This document shows positions 1 through 15,384 of a stretch of 64,000 bases of DNA, piece by piece. The stretch comes from Aplectana chamaeleonis (lineage: Eukaryota; Nematoda; Chromadorea; Rhabditida; Cosmocercidae). The position numbers and the translations under genes were made by a program. Every line of letters begins with the position of its first letter. The stretch's first letter is position 1. The stretch covers positions 1 through 64,000 of the forward strand of contig JAPDOI010001849.1 of the NCBI GenBank assembly GCA_029168955.1, read 5' to 3'. The notes under the pieces were generated by a model, which made no database searches, was not told the origin of the DNA, and saw nothing but the letters and a program-made list of their open reading frames with translations.

Positions 1-3000
1 GTCGGCGACGTTTGTGGGTGGTACAATAAGTGCAATAAGTGAACCACATCCCCACCCATTACTATTTTGGAGGAGAATGGCAAATACACGGGGCGGAGAA
101 ATACAGGGCGGGGTCAACTTCTCACTCGTGTAGCGTCATTGAGGATCGTTTTTGACGCTTCAAAATGCGTAGGCGTTGTGTTCTGAGCCTCACCAGTCTA
201 TTTCCATAAATATTCCGACCAATTTCATGAGCGTGTATGCTTCTTTCAAAAATCATTCTTTGCCCATGGGTCTCGTTTTTTTTAAATGCTTGTTCAATTT
301 GACAGTACTGCTGAGGGAACTTGGGACGGGACGCTTTCAGGGTTGAGCGAGGCTGCACACGAATTTCAAACCGGAGAGCAAGGCGAATAATTGTTTGATT
401 ACCACTTGATCGCAGCACAAGATGAAAGTGAAATTCCAAGTTGAAGTCCACGGAAGAGTTAACCCAAATAAGAGCTGGCACTTGCAATAGTTAGAGAGAC
501 ACACATATGCAATGCTTGTATCACGACAGAAATGAGCGTGACCCAGATTCAAAGGGGAAATAAACACCAATGCCCCTCTGCAAACAATCGGCAAAAAAAT
601 TCACTATACGTGGTGACTGACAAGAAATGGCAAGAATAAAAAAGGCAGCTGTTCTCAACGATATGCGCTACCCAAAGAACTTCCTATTCTAACCTGATCT
701 CAACGGGACAAGTAACAATACATAAAAGTCAATGTTCGCGATGGAAAATTTGCTTGTTTTCTGGTGGGAACGTAGGCTTCAGGTCCCTCTAGAAAGGATG
801 CAACGGAAGTACGATGGAAGACTACCAGAAAGTGCGTGAAAATATTGTAGACAAGCCGACCCATCGAACTACCCCGCCAACGTTATATAACAGTTGTCCT
901 GCGTTCATTTCACCAGAGAAACAGGCACCGAAATTTCGAATATTCTTTATCGCGAAAGGTTCTAACATACAAGCGTGAGCAGTGGCCCATCTTGTTTTTT
1001 AATGAGTTTTTGGTACAGGAAACAGAAAACAAAAGAGTTACTTACCTAAGAATTTTGAATCTTAAAACCATTCGCGACGTTTGGTTCGACGTTTTGTCCG
1101 CACTGCACAAAACACACCAGACACAAATATTCAATAGGTTTTTATGAACAGTTTTTTTTCTCCGATATTCGAAAGTTTCATAAAGACTTTTCCCTACTAT
1201 CCACTACTTCGTGAACTTGCCTACTCAAATACATAGAAAAGTAGAATACAGTTTTTCATCGTGAACCCTGTGTCCGAGATGTGTACGACAAAATGCTTCA
1301 CTTTTTGGTGAGAAACAACAATACTCTGCCACAAAATCAGGCTTACGACTCCGTTTTAGGAGATTCTCTTTCCGATGGTTTTCAAGGAAATGGAAAACGG
1401 GGATGGTCAGATTTTCCCTCTTGTTTACTTCCTCTACCAAATATATCCCATTGTTTGAGGGCATTGTCTTGGCAGAGTTTCGATTTTTAGATATTCCGCT
1501 GAATCGGAGCGTATGCTACAGATAGTTCCAAAGAAAGGGCAAAAACTGCTGAAGAACAGTCTTCTTCAAAGCCTTCCAGCTAATCTCAGGGAATCGACTG
1601 TCACAAAGGTATGGCCATCGTCTATGTTTCAGCCAACGTCTACGTTTTCCCAAAACTGCCGGGTAAATATCGGCTATCTGGCTATGGTTACCATGCTGTG
1701 AATGCCACCATTCCTGGCTTCAAAGTTGTTTTCTCCAGAAGTAAGGACTAATAGCTTGTAAAACGTTTAGACGGTGTTCAGCTAGGTCAGCCCAGTCTAT
1801 GTAACCCGGATTTGGGTAGTGTAAAAATTTGACCGGACCTTGCCTTCAATGACCTTGTAGACGAATCGGACTGGGATCTTCAAATGAGATGTCACCGTTA
1901 GAGCCGTCTCCATATTTGCAGCCAACTGAACCATATAAAAAATGTGAACCCATGTTTTCATAACCACCCGGGCAGAAAATGGGTAATTTATCACAAGGAA
2001 GTCTACGAAAAATGTCACCGATTGGGTCAGGAGCAAACGAGACTTCTACGATTTTGAGTGTGAAATAACAGTCAGACATCGCGACATTTTAACATTTCAT
2101 CCACACTGTACCTCTGGGTACTTCAAAATATCTTATGTACACAATGTATGAAGAGAGCTTATACCTCTAATTTTCGAGGGCGTGAATCAGGCGTTAGAAA
2201 AAGAGTGAGCCTTCCGAAATCAAGCGACATGTGGGAGATTTGACTGGTGGGGACATTCGTTCAGAAATGCCAGCTAAGTCGAATACGGCGACTATGAACA
2301 AGTAATTCCATTTTGCGATACTGTTGCAGACAGGTAATTGATGGAAAGGACAGTTTGAAATACAATACAGAGAACAGTAAGGGAATGCCTCCTCCAGTGC
2401 ACTAAAGCGAAGTACGGATTGAAAGTGATTTGAAAAAATCACTGTTGTAGATGAACCTTGACGCGCAGCGATCTATGGAAGGGAATCGATTCGAGACGCT
2501 CTGACTCGTCAACTTCACCAGTGAAAACGATCTATCATCGTCTGCCATCAAATACATCGCAGGGAAGTCGACACGACAAAGAACTGCGACCAACGGCCGC
2601 TGCCGTTGCCGCTTCTGGCATCACTTGATCCCCCGAAACGAGAAGCGAATACTTGTCCGATTCACTACACAGATAGGATCTCCGTGGTTTCGAGCAAGAT
2701 ACTCCTTCGTTTACCACATCGATGAGGCAGACATATCTCAAAAAACAACACAGAGAAACCAAATTCAAAGATTTTCCTGCTGATTTAAGTTGAAGAACGA
2801 GGGCACTATTGTAGAACAAAATAAATTTAGCAAAACAATTCATGGACATGGGGATCAGAATAACCACAAAAAAGACGTTTTCGTTTCGTGAGGCTGCGTA
2901 CTGTAGCGCTTTGCGGAAGTGATATGTAGATGAAAAAAACTGTGTGTCAGAATGCTTGACGCCTCTTGCGTTTCCCAAAATATTGTAGAACACGCCAGGT

Positions 3001-3076
3001 CTTTCTATATTGTACCAGCACATTGTTAGAAAAGACGGAAAGTCCAAGCGTTTATCATAGACCTGCGGGAAGTCAC
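1..3076. other. No recognised gene
   Basis: I see no recognisable coding exon, RNA or repeat boundary here. The longest open frame (minus strand, about 2535-3104, 189 codons) has no motif I know. It begins inside the adjacent TTAA element, so I treat it as chance. Confidence 0.4.
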
Positions 3077-4424
3077 TTAACCCATTGACGACCGCGTGTC
3101 CCACCGGTGGGACACGCGTTGACTACCACTTCGGACCGCGTGTCCCACCGGTGGGACACTGTTTTTAAAAATCGATTTCTCCACCGCATGAATGAATTTC
3201 TAAACCTACTTATGATCAATGTATTAACCTATTCGAGAGTCGACTATAAACTTCGTGGTCCGCTGGTAGCTTCACCACTACAATACTTATGACCCTTCGA
3301 ATGCAGCGAGGTCGAAAGCCGCAATTCTGAGTACAGATCGCATTTTTACAAGCGATCAATGGCGAATTTTTACTTTTTCTCATTACTCGAGGAACAATCC
3401 TCACTTCTAAAGGTGGTCAGATTGTATAGCACTATTTAATATATCACATAAATATGATTACTGTTACTACGCACCATTCCCGCGTTGAAAATCGGCTTTT
3501 CTTTCCCCGTATTTTATTCACAGCAATTTTTTCATATAAAAATCATCAATATAGAGACGCTTGGTCTATTTTGGAAGTCCTGCTAGGTTATGGTTGGTGT
3601 ACCATTACCGGGGCTCCATCTTCGGTGAAAACTACCTTGGAGAGGAGTAGAAGACAAAATGGGGACGTGCCAGAGCAGAAAACGAGTGAAAATCTAAAAA
3701 AAACGGTTATTCAACTAATCATTCCTAGTCAATATGTAATAATAGAACTATTTTCTACGTTTAAATGTAAAAGAAACAAACGCTCAAGAAGGTTTTTAAC
3801 GAAAAATCTAACCCTAGAAGGCAGCGCACCGGAGAGGTGAGTGGGTGGCAGAGAAAAAAATGGGCGAAGTTCTAAAAAAAGTCATTTCCATCAGCATTCC
3901 CAGTCAATATGAAAATTGAGGAGCATTTTCTACGTATAAATGCCAAAAAGATTGCTAACGACGTTTACTCCAAAAAACTCCTGTTGAAATGCGATAGACC
4001 GCAAGAGCGAGGGGGGAAGCTAACGCAAAAATTAGTGCAAATCTGAAAATTTCATTTCTCTAAGCATTTCCTGTCAACTGAAGAACAGAAGAATGTCTAT
4101 TATGGTAATCTACGAAAATTACTGTTTCAGAGCGCTAAAATTCAACGAACTCATGTGATTTTGAGGATGGTCTTATCCACACAGTTAAAATTTAAGGACA
4201 CCGTTTCTCTCAAAGGAAAGAGTTTTGGAAGCTCAAACTTTGGCATCATGATTTTGACTTCAACAGTCGTACATTGAACAAGAAAAAACGAAAATCGATT
4301 TTTCGGTGGCGTGCCATTCGAGCAAAAGTGGCCCACCGGTGGAACACTGTATACGGGGACGTAATATTGCACGGGGCCCGAACGTGCAGCCACCCAAAAT
4401 TAGGCGTGGTCGTGAATGGGTTAA
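3077..4424. mobile_element. piggyBac-like TTAA element (non-autonomous)
   Basis: The element is bounded by TTAA on both sides. The left end reads TTAACCCATTGACGACCG and the right end is its near reverse complement, CGTGGTCGTGAATGGGTTAA. TTAA target duplication with termini starting CCC is the piggyBac signature. Just inside the left end, a 16-bp palindrome (GTCCCACCGGTGGGAC) occurs twice, at about 3098 and 3144; a degenerate copy lies near 4330. No transposase is visible, so it is non-autonomous. The related elements at 48296-48955 and 48964-49228 share the termini and the subterminal 'CTTCGTGGTCCGC' block. Confidence 0.7.
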
Positions 4425-5275
4425 ACCAGTCTGAAACGGTTCTAGAGTCAACTAAGCGGGTCAGAAATCTTTTACTTATCACGTCGGAATAGAATGTAAT
4501 ATGGTAGCTCGAAAACTCAAAAACAAACTTGGCGCGAGTTCCGAGTGATTTTTATCAAAATGCGTCCGAGGTTCGTGACTTCTAACTGCGAGGGTTTTGT
4601 AGAGTCGCGTTATCATGCTCTCTCTTACTAGGCCCTACCTTATATTTCCAGGTTGCCTTTATAAAACCATGTGTGGATAGTTGAAGGTATGGGGACACAG
4701 CATTGATACTCCGTTTTCCAAATTCCCTAAATGCCTCAGAGATTAACAGATCTCCGAATGACTGGCATTTTAATAGGTTTGTGAAGAGAAGAGGGGTATA
4801 CAAATGTAAATTTTTAGGATGTGTAAAGAATGTCTTGAATTGAGCCCAAACCTTTTTCTAGAGATGTTTCGGTCGACGATTACGGATCCGAGGCCCATTT
4901 GTTAATATTTAAAGAATTCCGTCTAATTTGGTCAGAAGCTTCAAAATGGGGGAACGCGACTTTTGACGATTTCGAAAACGCTACAATCAAAGCGTCTTAA
5001 AACTTCCTCATAGGGGTTATTCGGGCTGCCTAACACAGATCTGTAGTGTGAGTTTTACTGGGGTTACGCTAGGTAACGGTGGGTATATGGTAGCTTCTTC
5101 GAAATCTCAGATTTGACTAAAAATTTCTCTGTGATTGTTATTTAGGGCGCTTAACACGAATTTAGGGTCCATTTTTTCGATTTCTGAAATTTTAAGATAA
5201 GTAACGCCAGTTAAAAGGCATTATGCCTACCGTAAACTACAGTAACCCTAAGTCTGGCGAGAAATAGACCCCAGA

Positions 5276-5764
5276 TTAAAGGCACTGTTCGCGATAAACT
5301 TCATCCTCGAACTTTTCATGAAAGGCACTTCTCGTGGCTCTCAGAAGCAGAACAGCGTCGAAAAAACGGGACGAAAAGCTACCCAGGAGCCGCAAAACGG
5401 CTTAGAAAAGTGGGCAAACCCCGCCGCTGTGTGCGAGTCCCGCCTCTTTCCGCCCCTCGACGTGAACAAAGGAACACTCGAAATCGTGAGTTGAGCGATA
5501 GTTTCCGATCAGAAGCCCTGTTCTTCCTTTCATTCTCAACTTCTCTCTTTACTCAGCTCAGCTCGCATACATTGGCAAAGACGGAAGTTACAAGCCTCGG
5601 ACAACTCGTCCACCATTTTCCCTAGCTGAATTTTTGAGGGACCATAACTCCATTCCCAGAAGGTTTTGTACGATTCCAGAAGCATGATTGAAATCAAAAT
5701 GGGACCGGTTTCAAGATAGGCAAAAAAACAGAAAAGCGAATTCTATCGCGAACAGTGCCCTTAA
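5276..5764. mobile_element. TTAA-bounded MITE, family A
   Basis: The TIR reads TTAAAGGCACTGTTCGCGAT at the left and is mirrored at the right (ATCGCGAACAGTGCCCTTAA). There is no coding capacity. The right TTAA (5761-5764) is shared with the next element. Further copies of this family lie at 20300-20833 and, inverted, at 55842-56334. Shared internal landmarks are a 'TCAACTTCTCTCTTTACTC' block and a run before the right TIR containing 'TTTCAAGATAGG'. Confidence 0.75.
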
Positions 5765-6225
5765 AGGCACAGGACAGCTAAAAAATTAATTTTCATATTT
5801 TATGCTTATCTTGGAGAGAGTCACACGCTGATCACTTTGGTATCTCTAAAATTGTCCAAGACCCCCTTTGAACAGAGTTATGGCTCTTCAAAGATGCCAA
5901 GATTTTGAGGGTGAAAAATTGGTGGACGAGTTGTCTCAGGCCTGTATTTCTCTTCATTCGCAATCGGTGCTCAAAAGCGAGCCAGGATAAGGAGACAACC
6001 CGGCAATGGACTGAAGAACGGCGATTTGTTAGGAACTCATTCACCCATCCAGCCGATATCGGGGTCGGAAATCCGGAAGGGGGCCGGGCCTTTGGTGGTC
6101 GCTTATATCTCGCTTATTTGGGGGATTTGAGGTCTCGCATTTGGCACGTGTTATACAGGAGGGATCTTCTGCACAATTACATGAAAATCTCGAAATCCAT
6201 ATCTGAGGGTGCACTGTGCCTTTAA
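5761..6225. mobile_element. TTAA-bounded MITE, family B
   Basis: Ends are TTAAAGGCACAGGACAGC and the mirrored GGTGCACTGTGCCTTTAA. It abuts the family A element through one shared TTAA. A full copy in the opposite orientation lies at 20830-21320, and a truncated copy begins at 26648. No transposase is present. Confidence 0.75.
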
Positions 6226-6867
6226 GGTTCCGCGCCTTAAGTGCCCCCAGTTAAAAGTTTTGAGCCGAATCCGAAATCTTTTGTTGAACACCCCGAAAAT
6301 TCCCTGATCGGTAACCATACCTCTTGTTAAGCAATGAAAATGCCTTTTTTTGGAATCCCTGCAGACATTTAGGGAATTTCGAGCATGAGTCATTTATTTA
6401 CTGTCAGAGACCTATAGCAACGACAACACGGTTTTTCAAATCACCATGGGAAATATAAAGCAGTCCCTATTTAGTGAGTGACTCGTCCACGCAAAAACAT
6501 GTGAATGAAAGATGGACATATATTCTAACTAGAGTGGACTTCTCATTGTCAGCTAAACAAAACCCTTTGGAAGAAAAAAAGGGAAACATAGTACGGATAG
6601 GTGAAAGTCACACTGCATAATATAGATCACTATTTTACGGAGCCGAAAATGAAATTTTCGCTCCTTTGAGCGGGAGAAAGACAACGAACTCAATACCCGT
6701 GACCTGCCGAAATGAGCGAACATCAAGGTTCCGCCCATGGTGTTGTAACAATCAGTCAAATGTCGGAACAACAAAGTAGGAGCATTATGGTGCACATAAG
6801 TTTCCTAATCCGATTCACAGATGCGGCACCATTTTTAGCGTCTGTAGCAGTATTATTGCTTAGTTTC
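6226..6867. other. Intergenic, nothing recognised
   Basis: No gene, RNA or repeat structure that I can support. Confidence 0.4.
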
Positions 6868-6940
6868 GGGAGCGTGCAGCGCAGTGGATAGATGGGCCAC
6901 TGCCGCAGCAAACATTCGAGGGATCAATTCCAGTCGGAGG
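6868..6940 (+). repeat. tRNA-derived SINE-like segment
   Basis: An A-box-like GCAGCGCAGTGG (about 6876-6887) is followed about 32 nt later by a B-box-like GGGATCAATTCC (about 6920-6931). That is the layout of an internal pol III promoter. The rest does not fold into a convincing cloverleaf, so a tRNA-derived SINE or tRNA relic is more likely than a working tRNA. Confidence 0.35.
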
Positions 6941-7569
6941 CTAACATTACTTGCAACTACTTTCGTTACCAGATTTGTCCGGTAAGGCAAAAATACTGAG
7001 ATGAACACTGAGTGGCTTCCACAAGTTGTTCTGAAGGTTTTGTACACATTCAAAAGTACCGACTATTCTGGAAGAAAATCGAGTGTGTGGTATTCTGATC
7101 ACAGCGGACTGATCGTCGATAGAGAAACAGATTTCTACAGTCCCCGTTACCAGGCAATGACGTGCGCACCTCGAATTTGGGCCAGGGTTGTGCAATCTCA
7201 CTCATCTTTCGTCCTGCAGAGCCACAATAATGACGTCGGCGACTCTTCGATGCCAATAACTCGACAACCTCGACCGCCCGTGTGTTCGACAACTTCGAAC
7301 ATCCAAGGTGGACTAAAGAAAATACAACAAGGTGAGAATTTTCAATAATACTCCCTTTTAAAGCAGGGTTTGCAATAAAAACGGCTGCTGCGCTATGCTC
7401 ATGAGATGTTAGATCTGGCCATCACAAAAGTGCAAACAAGTGAAAAATTTGAAAAAAACGCTTAGGAACAGGTCGTTGCTGGAAACAAGCAGATACAAAA
7501 ATCTCGATAATTGGGAGGGGGTGTGGGGCGCGCGGGCAGTCACCAGTATACTTGGGCAAATTGAAATTA

Positions 7570-7850
7570 TTTTCGAGTGATCGACTTTTCGAATAAATCG
7601 AAAATCAGACTTTTTCGAATGATCGACTTTTCGACTTATCCGAAAATCGCCCTTTTTCGAATGATCGACTTCACGACTTATCCGAAAATCACCCTTTTCG
7701 ATTGGTCGACTTTCCGACTTATACGAAAATCATCTTTTTTCGATTTATCGACTTTTCGATTTATCCGGAATTTCCACTTTTCGAATAGTCGACTAAGTGG
7801 ATTTAATCGAAGTCGACTTTTTTCAATCGGATGATGATTCGATCATTCGA
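7570..7850. repeat. 42-bp tandem array, TCGA-rich family
   Basis: About 6-7 diverged units with core TCGAATGATCGACTTTTCG recur every 42 bp. The resulting frame repeats every 14 residues and is not a gene. The same family forms arrays at 60405-60760 and 61672-61866. Confidence 0.8.
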
Positions 7851-8969
7851 TTCGGCCCAAGTATAGTCACCAGTTATCCGTTCCAATTCTTTATTTTTGT
7901 GCGTTTTTTCTGCAACTTCTCGATTAATTTCGTTTTTGTGATGGCCACATCTACATTCTTTGAGAAGAGAACTCAACAATTGCCTTTTTTATCGCGAACC
8001 TTACCATTCATAGTTCTCTGTGGTTTAACCAGAGCAGCACTGAAGTACTTTTGGTCGTTAGTAAGATCACAACTATAATTCTACCATTGTCAAAGTGAGT
8101 GCAGACATTCAGACAGGTCTCCAATATGGCGTAATTTTTTCGCTTATTATCGCATACGCATACTTTTTCGCGTATTGATTGTGTTAACTACCCGCTCTTC
8201 GTGAAGGTTATCCACTCTGAAGTCGCCTCACATATTCCCTTTGTAGGAGAAAATCCACGGCAATTTTTTGAGAGTTTTGAGACTACTTGCATCGAAGTAA
8301 GGAGGCTACTCGCAAACGAGTGTCAGAGTGATTCAAAGGAAAGTATGTAAACTTTGAATTTGTGCTATGTACGCTGGGCCACTGCGCCCACTCGGGGTTA
8401 GTCAGTCTCACGAAGACTAGTTTTAGCACCTTTTTCAGAATTTTTCGCGTTCTTACTTCTCGTCGAAGTTCTTAGAGTAGTTATCTAAATGTTTTGTTAG
8501 AGTCACGAGGATGATTACCAGTTGGAATGCTAGATTCGATGAGATAGAAAGACGGTGTCTCTAGGAATGAGACCACGCCACCTGATAGTTTTCTGTCATC
8601 AGTAGACAAAACGTGGACGTGAAACATTATAATCCTTAGATAGCAGACGACCATAGTACTACACGTTCCGTAGGACGGTGATGAATGTGAATAATCTGAA
8701 ATCGATTCTGAAGTGGTGTGAACAACATTTTTCTGAGTCCACGCATTTAGCATCCCGCATAGGATTGCACCCGATAGTCAGCACATGACCGTTTTGTGGA
8801 AAAACACGTGTCGTTCAATTCCAGACGACGATTTCCCTGATACCTAATTGATTGCTGATTCCTCTCTCAGGACACCTCACAAAAATGAAAACATGCTACA
8901 TGTAATATAGAGTGTAAGATACTTGAGACATTCAAGTATACTTCCCTAATATCGCTTGTAACCTACACT
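7851..8969. other. Intergenic, nothing recognised
   Basis: No supported gene or element. A weak minus-strand open frame at about 8481-8753 has no recognisable motif. Confidence 0.4.
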
Positions 8970-9179
8970 TACAGTTCAGCTCCACATTGCCGTTCAGTCC
9001 GCAAAGTGCAAGCTGATTTGTGAGTGTCCTCAGACAGGAATGTGGGATCACCCGGGCAGGCAAAAACCACCCGGGTGATCCCACATCCCTGTCTGAGAAT
9101 ACTCACAATCGCGCCGCGGCATTCTTTCGCAATCAGCGTGCACTTTGCGGACTGAGCGGCAATGCGGAGTTGAACTGTA
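8970..9179. mobile_element. Palindromic (hairpin) MITE
   Basis: The 210-bp segment is nearly one inverted repeat. TACAGTTCAGCTCCACATTG pairs with the mirrored right end, and the centre is CACCCGGG/CCCGGGTG around a short loop. A second copy lies at 58881-59131. Both would extrude or transcribe as a long hairpin. Confidence 0.75.
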
Positions 9180-9899
9180 CCTCGGTCGAGGTAATTTGCA
9201 ATTAATATACACTGGCCAATTTATATTACATGTATATTAATTCAGGCCTTGTATACTACATGTAATATGTTCTCATTTTTCTAAGATGAGGAGCGAGAGA
9301 TCAATGACTCCGCCCGGGCGAGTAACCACCCTGTCGAATGTTAATCCAATGAGCCTGCGCTCATTGCTAAGTTATGAGGCGGCCCGTATGCTGCGCAAGT
9401 CTAGAAGAAGTGTTCGACATGAGCTCTCAGTTGCGGGAGACATTTTAATCATGTTACGCTTATACTACATGCAATTTTTTTGAGTACAGATAATTCTCAT
9501 GTAACTTACATTGACGGAGATGTATAACAAGTATATTGTAGTCGTATCTCATGTTACAAGTATTATGTTTTCACCATCAAAAACATATTACGTGCGACAT
9601 TTGGCCTGCGAGTGAGGGACCGATATATTTCATGTAACATATGGTTTCCGTTTTCATTTTAGTCTGACGTGTGAACCAGGCGGCTGGCCGTGCGGGGTTG
9701 GCAGCCTCACTAGAGAATGGGCCTCGATTTGTGCGGGGTGATCTACCGTCGCAGCCCCGTCCATTCATCAGACTAAAATCATTGCGCGAACTCTACATCG
9801 GTCGAGATAATTTGCAAGTAATATACATTGGCCAATTTATATTACACGTATATTAATTAAGGCCTTGTATATTACATGTTAAATGTTTTCATTCTTCTG
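9172..9899. repeat. Pair of ~110-bp direct repeats flanking an insertion
   Basis: Segments 9172-9285 and 9789-9899 are close copies: both contain 'GCCAATTTATATTACA' and 'AGGCCTTGTATA'. They lie in the same orientation about 500 bp apart. The interior has further ACATGTAATAT-type motifs and the repeat at 9641-9779. This could be a tandem duplication or the direct-repeat ends of an unnamed element. Confidence 0.55.
9641..9779. repeat. Dispersed repeat with ATTTTAGTCTGA inverted ends
   Basis: ATTTTAGTCTGA (9656-9667) is mirrored by TCAGACTAAAAT (9768-9779). A diverged copy lies at 32562-32684. Similarity between the copies runs a little upstream (ATGGTTTCCGT), so the true element boundary is uncertain. 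Confidence 0.55.
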
Positions 9900-10800
9900 G
9901 GTTTGGAAACACTGTGTAAACTATGAACACGGTTAGTCTGGAAAGTGAAATAGTGGAAATTTGATTGCAGGATGGCCACTGGACGCATTGCTAGTTTATG
10001 AAATAAAAAAGAAGGGATAGAAAAGTCAGCCAAATTTAAGCGCTGAAGTGGTAAGTTCATGCTGAGAATAATTGTACAAGTTTCGGAGCAAGCAGCATCC
10101 AAGCAGTTTAGACAGTCTGAAATTTTGAACTGTATTCCGATAATGGGGTGTTAAAGGGCCTTGTTTTAATCTAAACATTACTTGGTCTTTTTATTCTCTA
10201 CTTCTTTTGCAGTAGTTGTTATATAGGCTGTAAAAAATCACAGTTTCTTTGTCTCCACGCGAGCAGGTGCGGAGCGTAGGTTAGAGATAGCGTGAGAGAC
10301 TGGAGGGCAGACGGAATAAGCGCACCGCACTCCCCATGAATGATGGGAACTCCGATTTTTCACAGAGGATAAGATTCAGGCTCACCTTTTTCCTCTTCAG
10401 ATTTTTTTTCAGAAATGGGCTGAAGTCTTCAACCGTCGTCATTAAACAGGTTGGTTCTTCTCATTCCTCCGTTTAATCAAAACATTGATCCTTATTTGTG
10501 TTTTCTACTTCTTCACCAGTAGCTATAGGGTTATTTAATAGGCTGTTCCATGTTTCACGTTTTCAGGGACATACCATCGTTCTCTAACGGGACTGTTGCG
10601 GATTCGACAGGAAGGAGGACTGAACCCGATTTTTTTGTCCCCTCTCCATCTCTCCAGCACCTTCGCGGCATGCATGAACGCTGGGAAGAAGATCAGGGAG
10701 CCGCTCCCGAGGAACGGTATTGGGGATTCAAAGGACTCATTCTTGTTTGAACACGATGACAAGTTTTACCACTGTGATAAGCATCACAGCGTAGCTTGAT
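9900..10800. other. Intergenic
   Basis: No supported gene. A GC-rich block near 10255-10330 containing 'GGTGCGGAGCG' resembles another at about 12890-12960, so an old dispersed repeat is possible. Confidence 0.35.
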
Positions 10801-10811
10801 ATGGTGGTTAT

Positions 10812-10893
10812 CAACACGTGATCACGTTGTGACGTGCTTATCACGTGCACAGCCGGTATAAAAAGCGCCTCTTTCCACTCGAGTCCTCATTCG
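10812..10893 (+). promoter_or_regulatory. Candidate TATA/Inr core promoter with E-boxes
   Basis: TATAAAAA at 10857-10864 is followed 31 bp on by an initiator-like TCATTC (10888-10893). Upstream are two CACGTG E-boxes, one inside a near-palindrome (AACACGTGATCACGTT). A hairpin-prone GC-rich segment follows the presumed start. No downstream gene is recognised. A similar TATA-TCATTC pair lies at 34338. It might drive a retroelement or an unrecognised RNA. Confidence 0.35.
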
Positions 10894-10970
10894 GCATTCT
10901 GATGCCGGCCCTGCGAGGTGACTTCGAGTCACTCTCCGGAGGCCAGCATATTTTTGACCGCTGGTGGATA

Positions 10971-11123
10971 AAGCCCCTTTCACAGTTTGCCGGCCGACGT
11001 CGGACGACTGGTAATCAAATTTGATAAGTTAAGATAGATAAGGTGGGTAGGGTAGGGTAGATAGATATTACACATTCGATAACGAGTCGTCCGACGTCAG
11101 TCGGGCAAGTGTGAAAGAGGCTT
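10971..11123. mobile_element. Small MITE with ~40-bp TIRs
   Basis: The left end, AAGCCCCTTTCACA followed by GCCGACGTCGGACGACT, is mirrored by AGTCGTCCGACGTC and TGTGAAAGAGGCTT on the right. The centre is about 70 bp of A/T-rich and GGGTAGG-type sequence. It has no coding capacity. Confidence 0.7.
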
Positions 11124-15196
<4,073 letters not shown>

Positions 15197-15384
15197 TATT
15201 CAAAGTTGTGTTCGCAGAAATCACACAATAAATTTTTTTTCTATTGCTTCAGTGTACTGTTTTCGCTTGCATGTGTGTGCAGTGCTTTGTCTCTATCGCT
15301 TCGCATGATTTATGCTTTCACTAGGTTTGAATAATTTACTTCAGCTTGCTTCTATCTCGTTTGCATTGTTTCGAGTCGTACAAG

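Noticed and set aside
2535..3104. 189-codon minus-strand frame, possible membrane protein
   Set aside because: No recognisable motif; it starts inside a TTAA element and has no credible splice signals. It cannot be excluded but is not supported.
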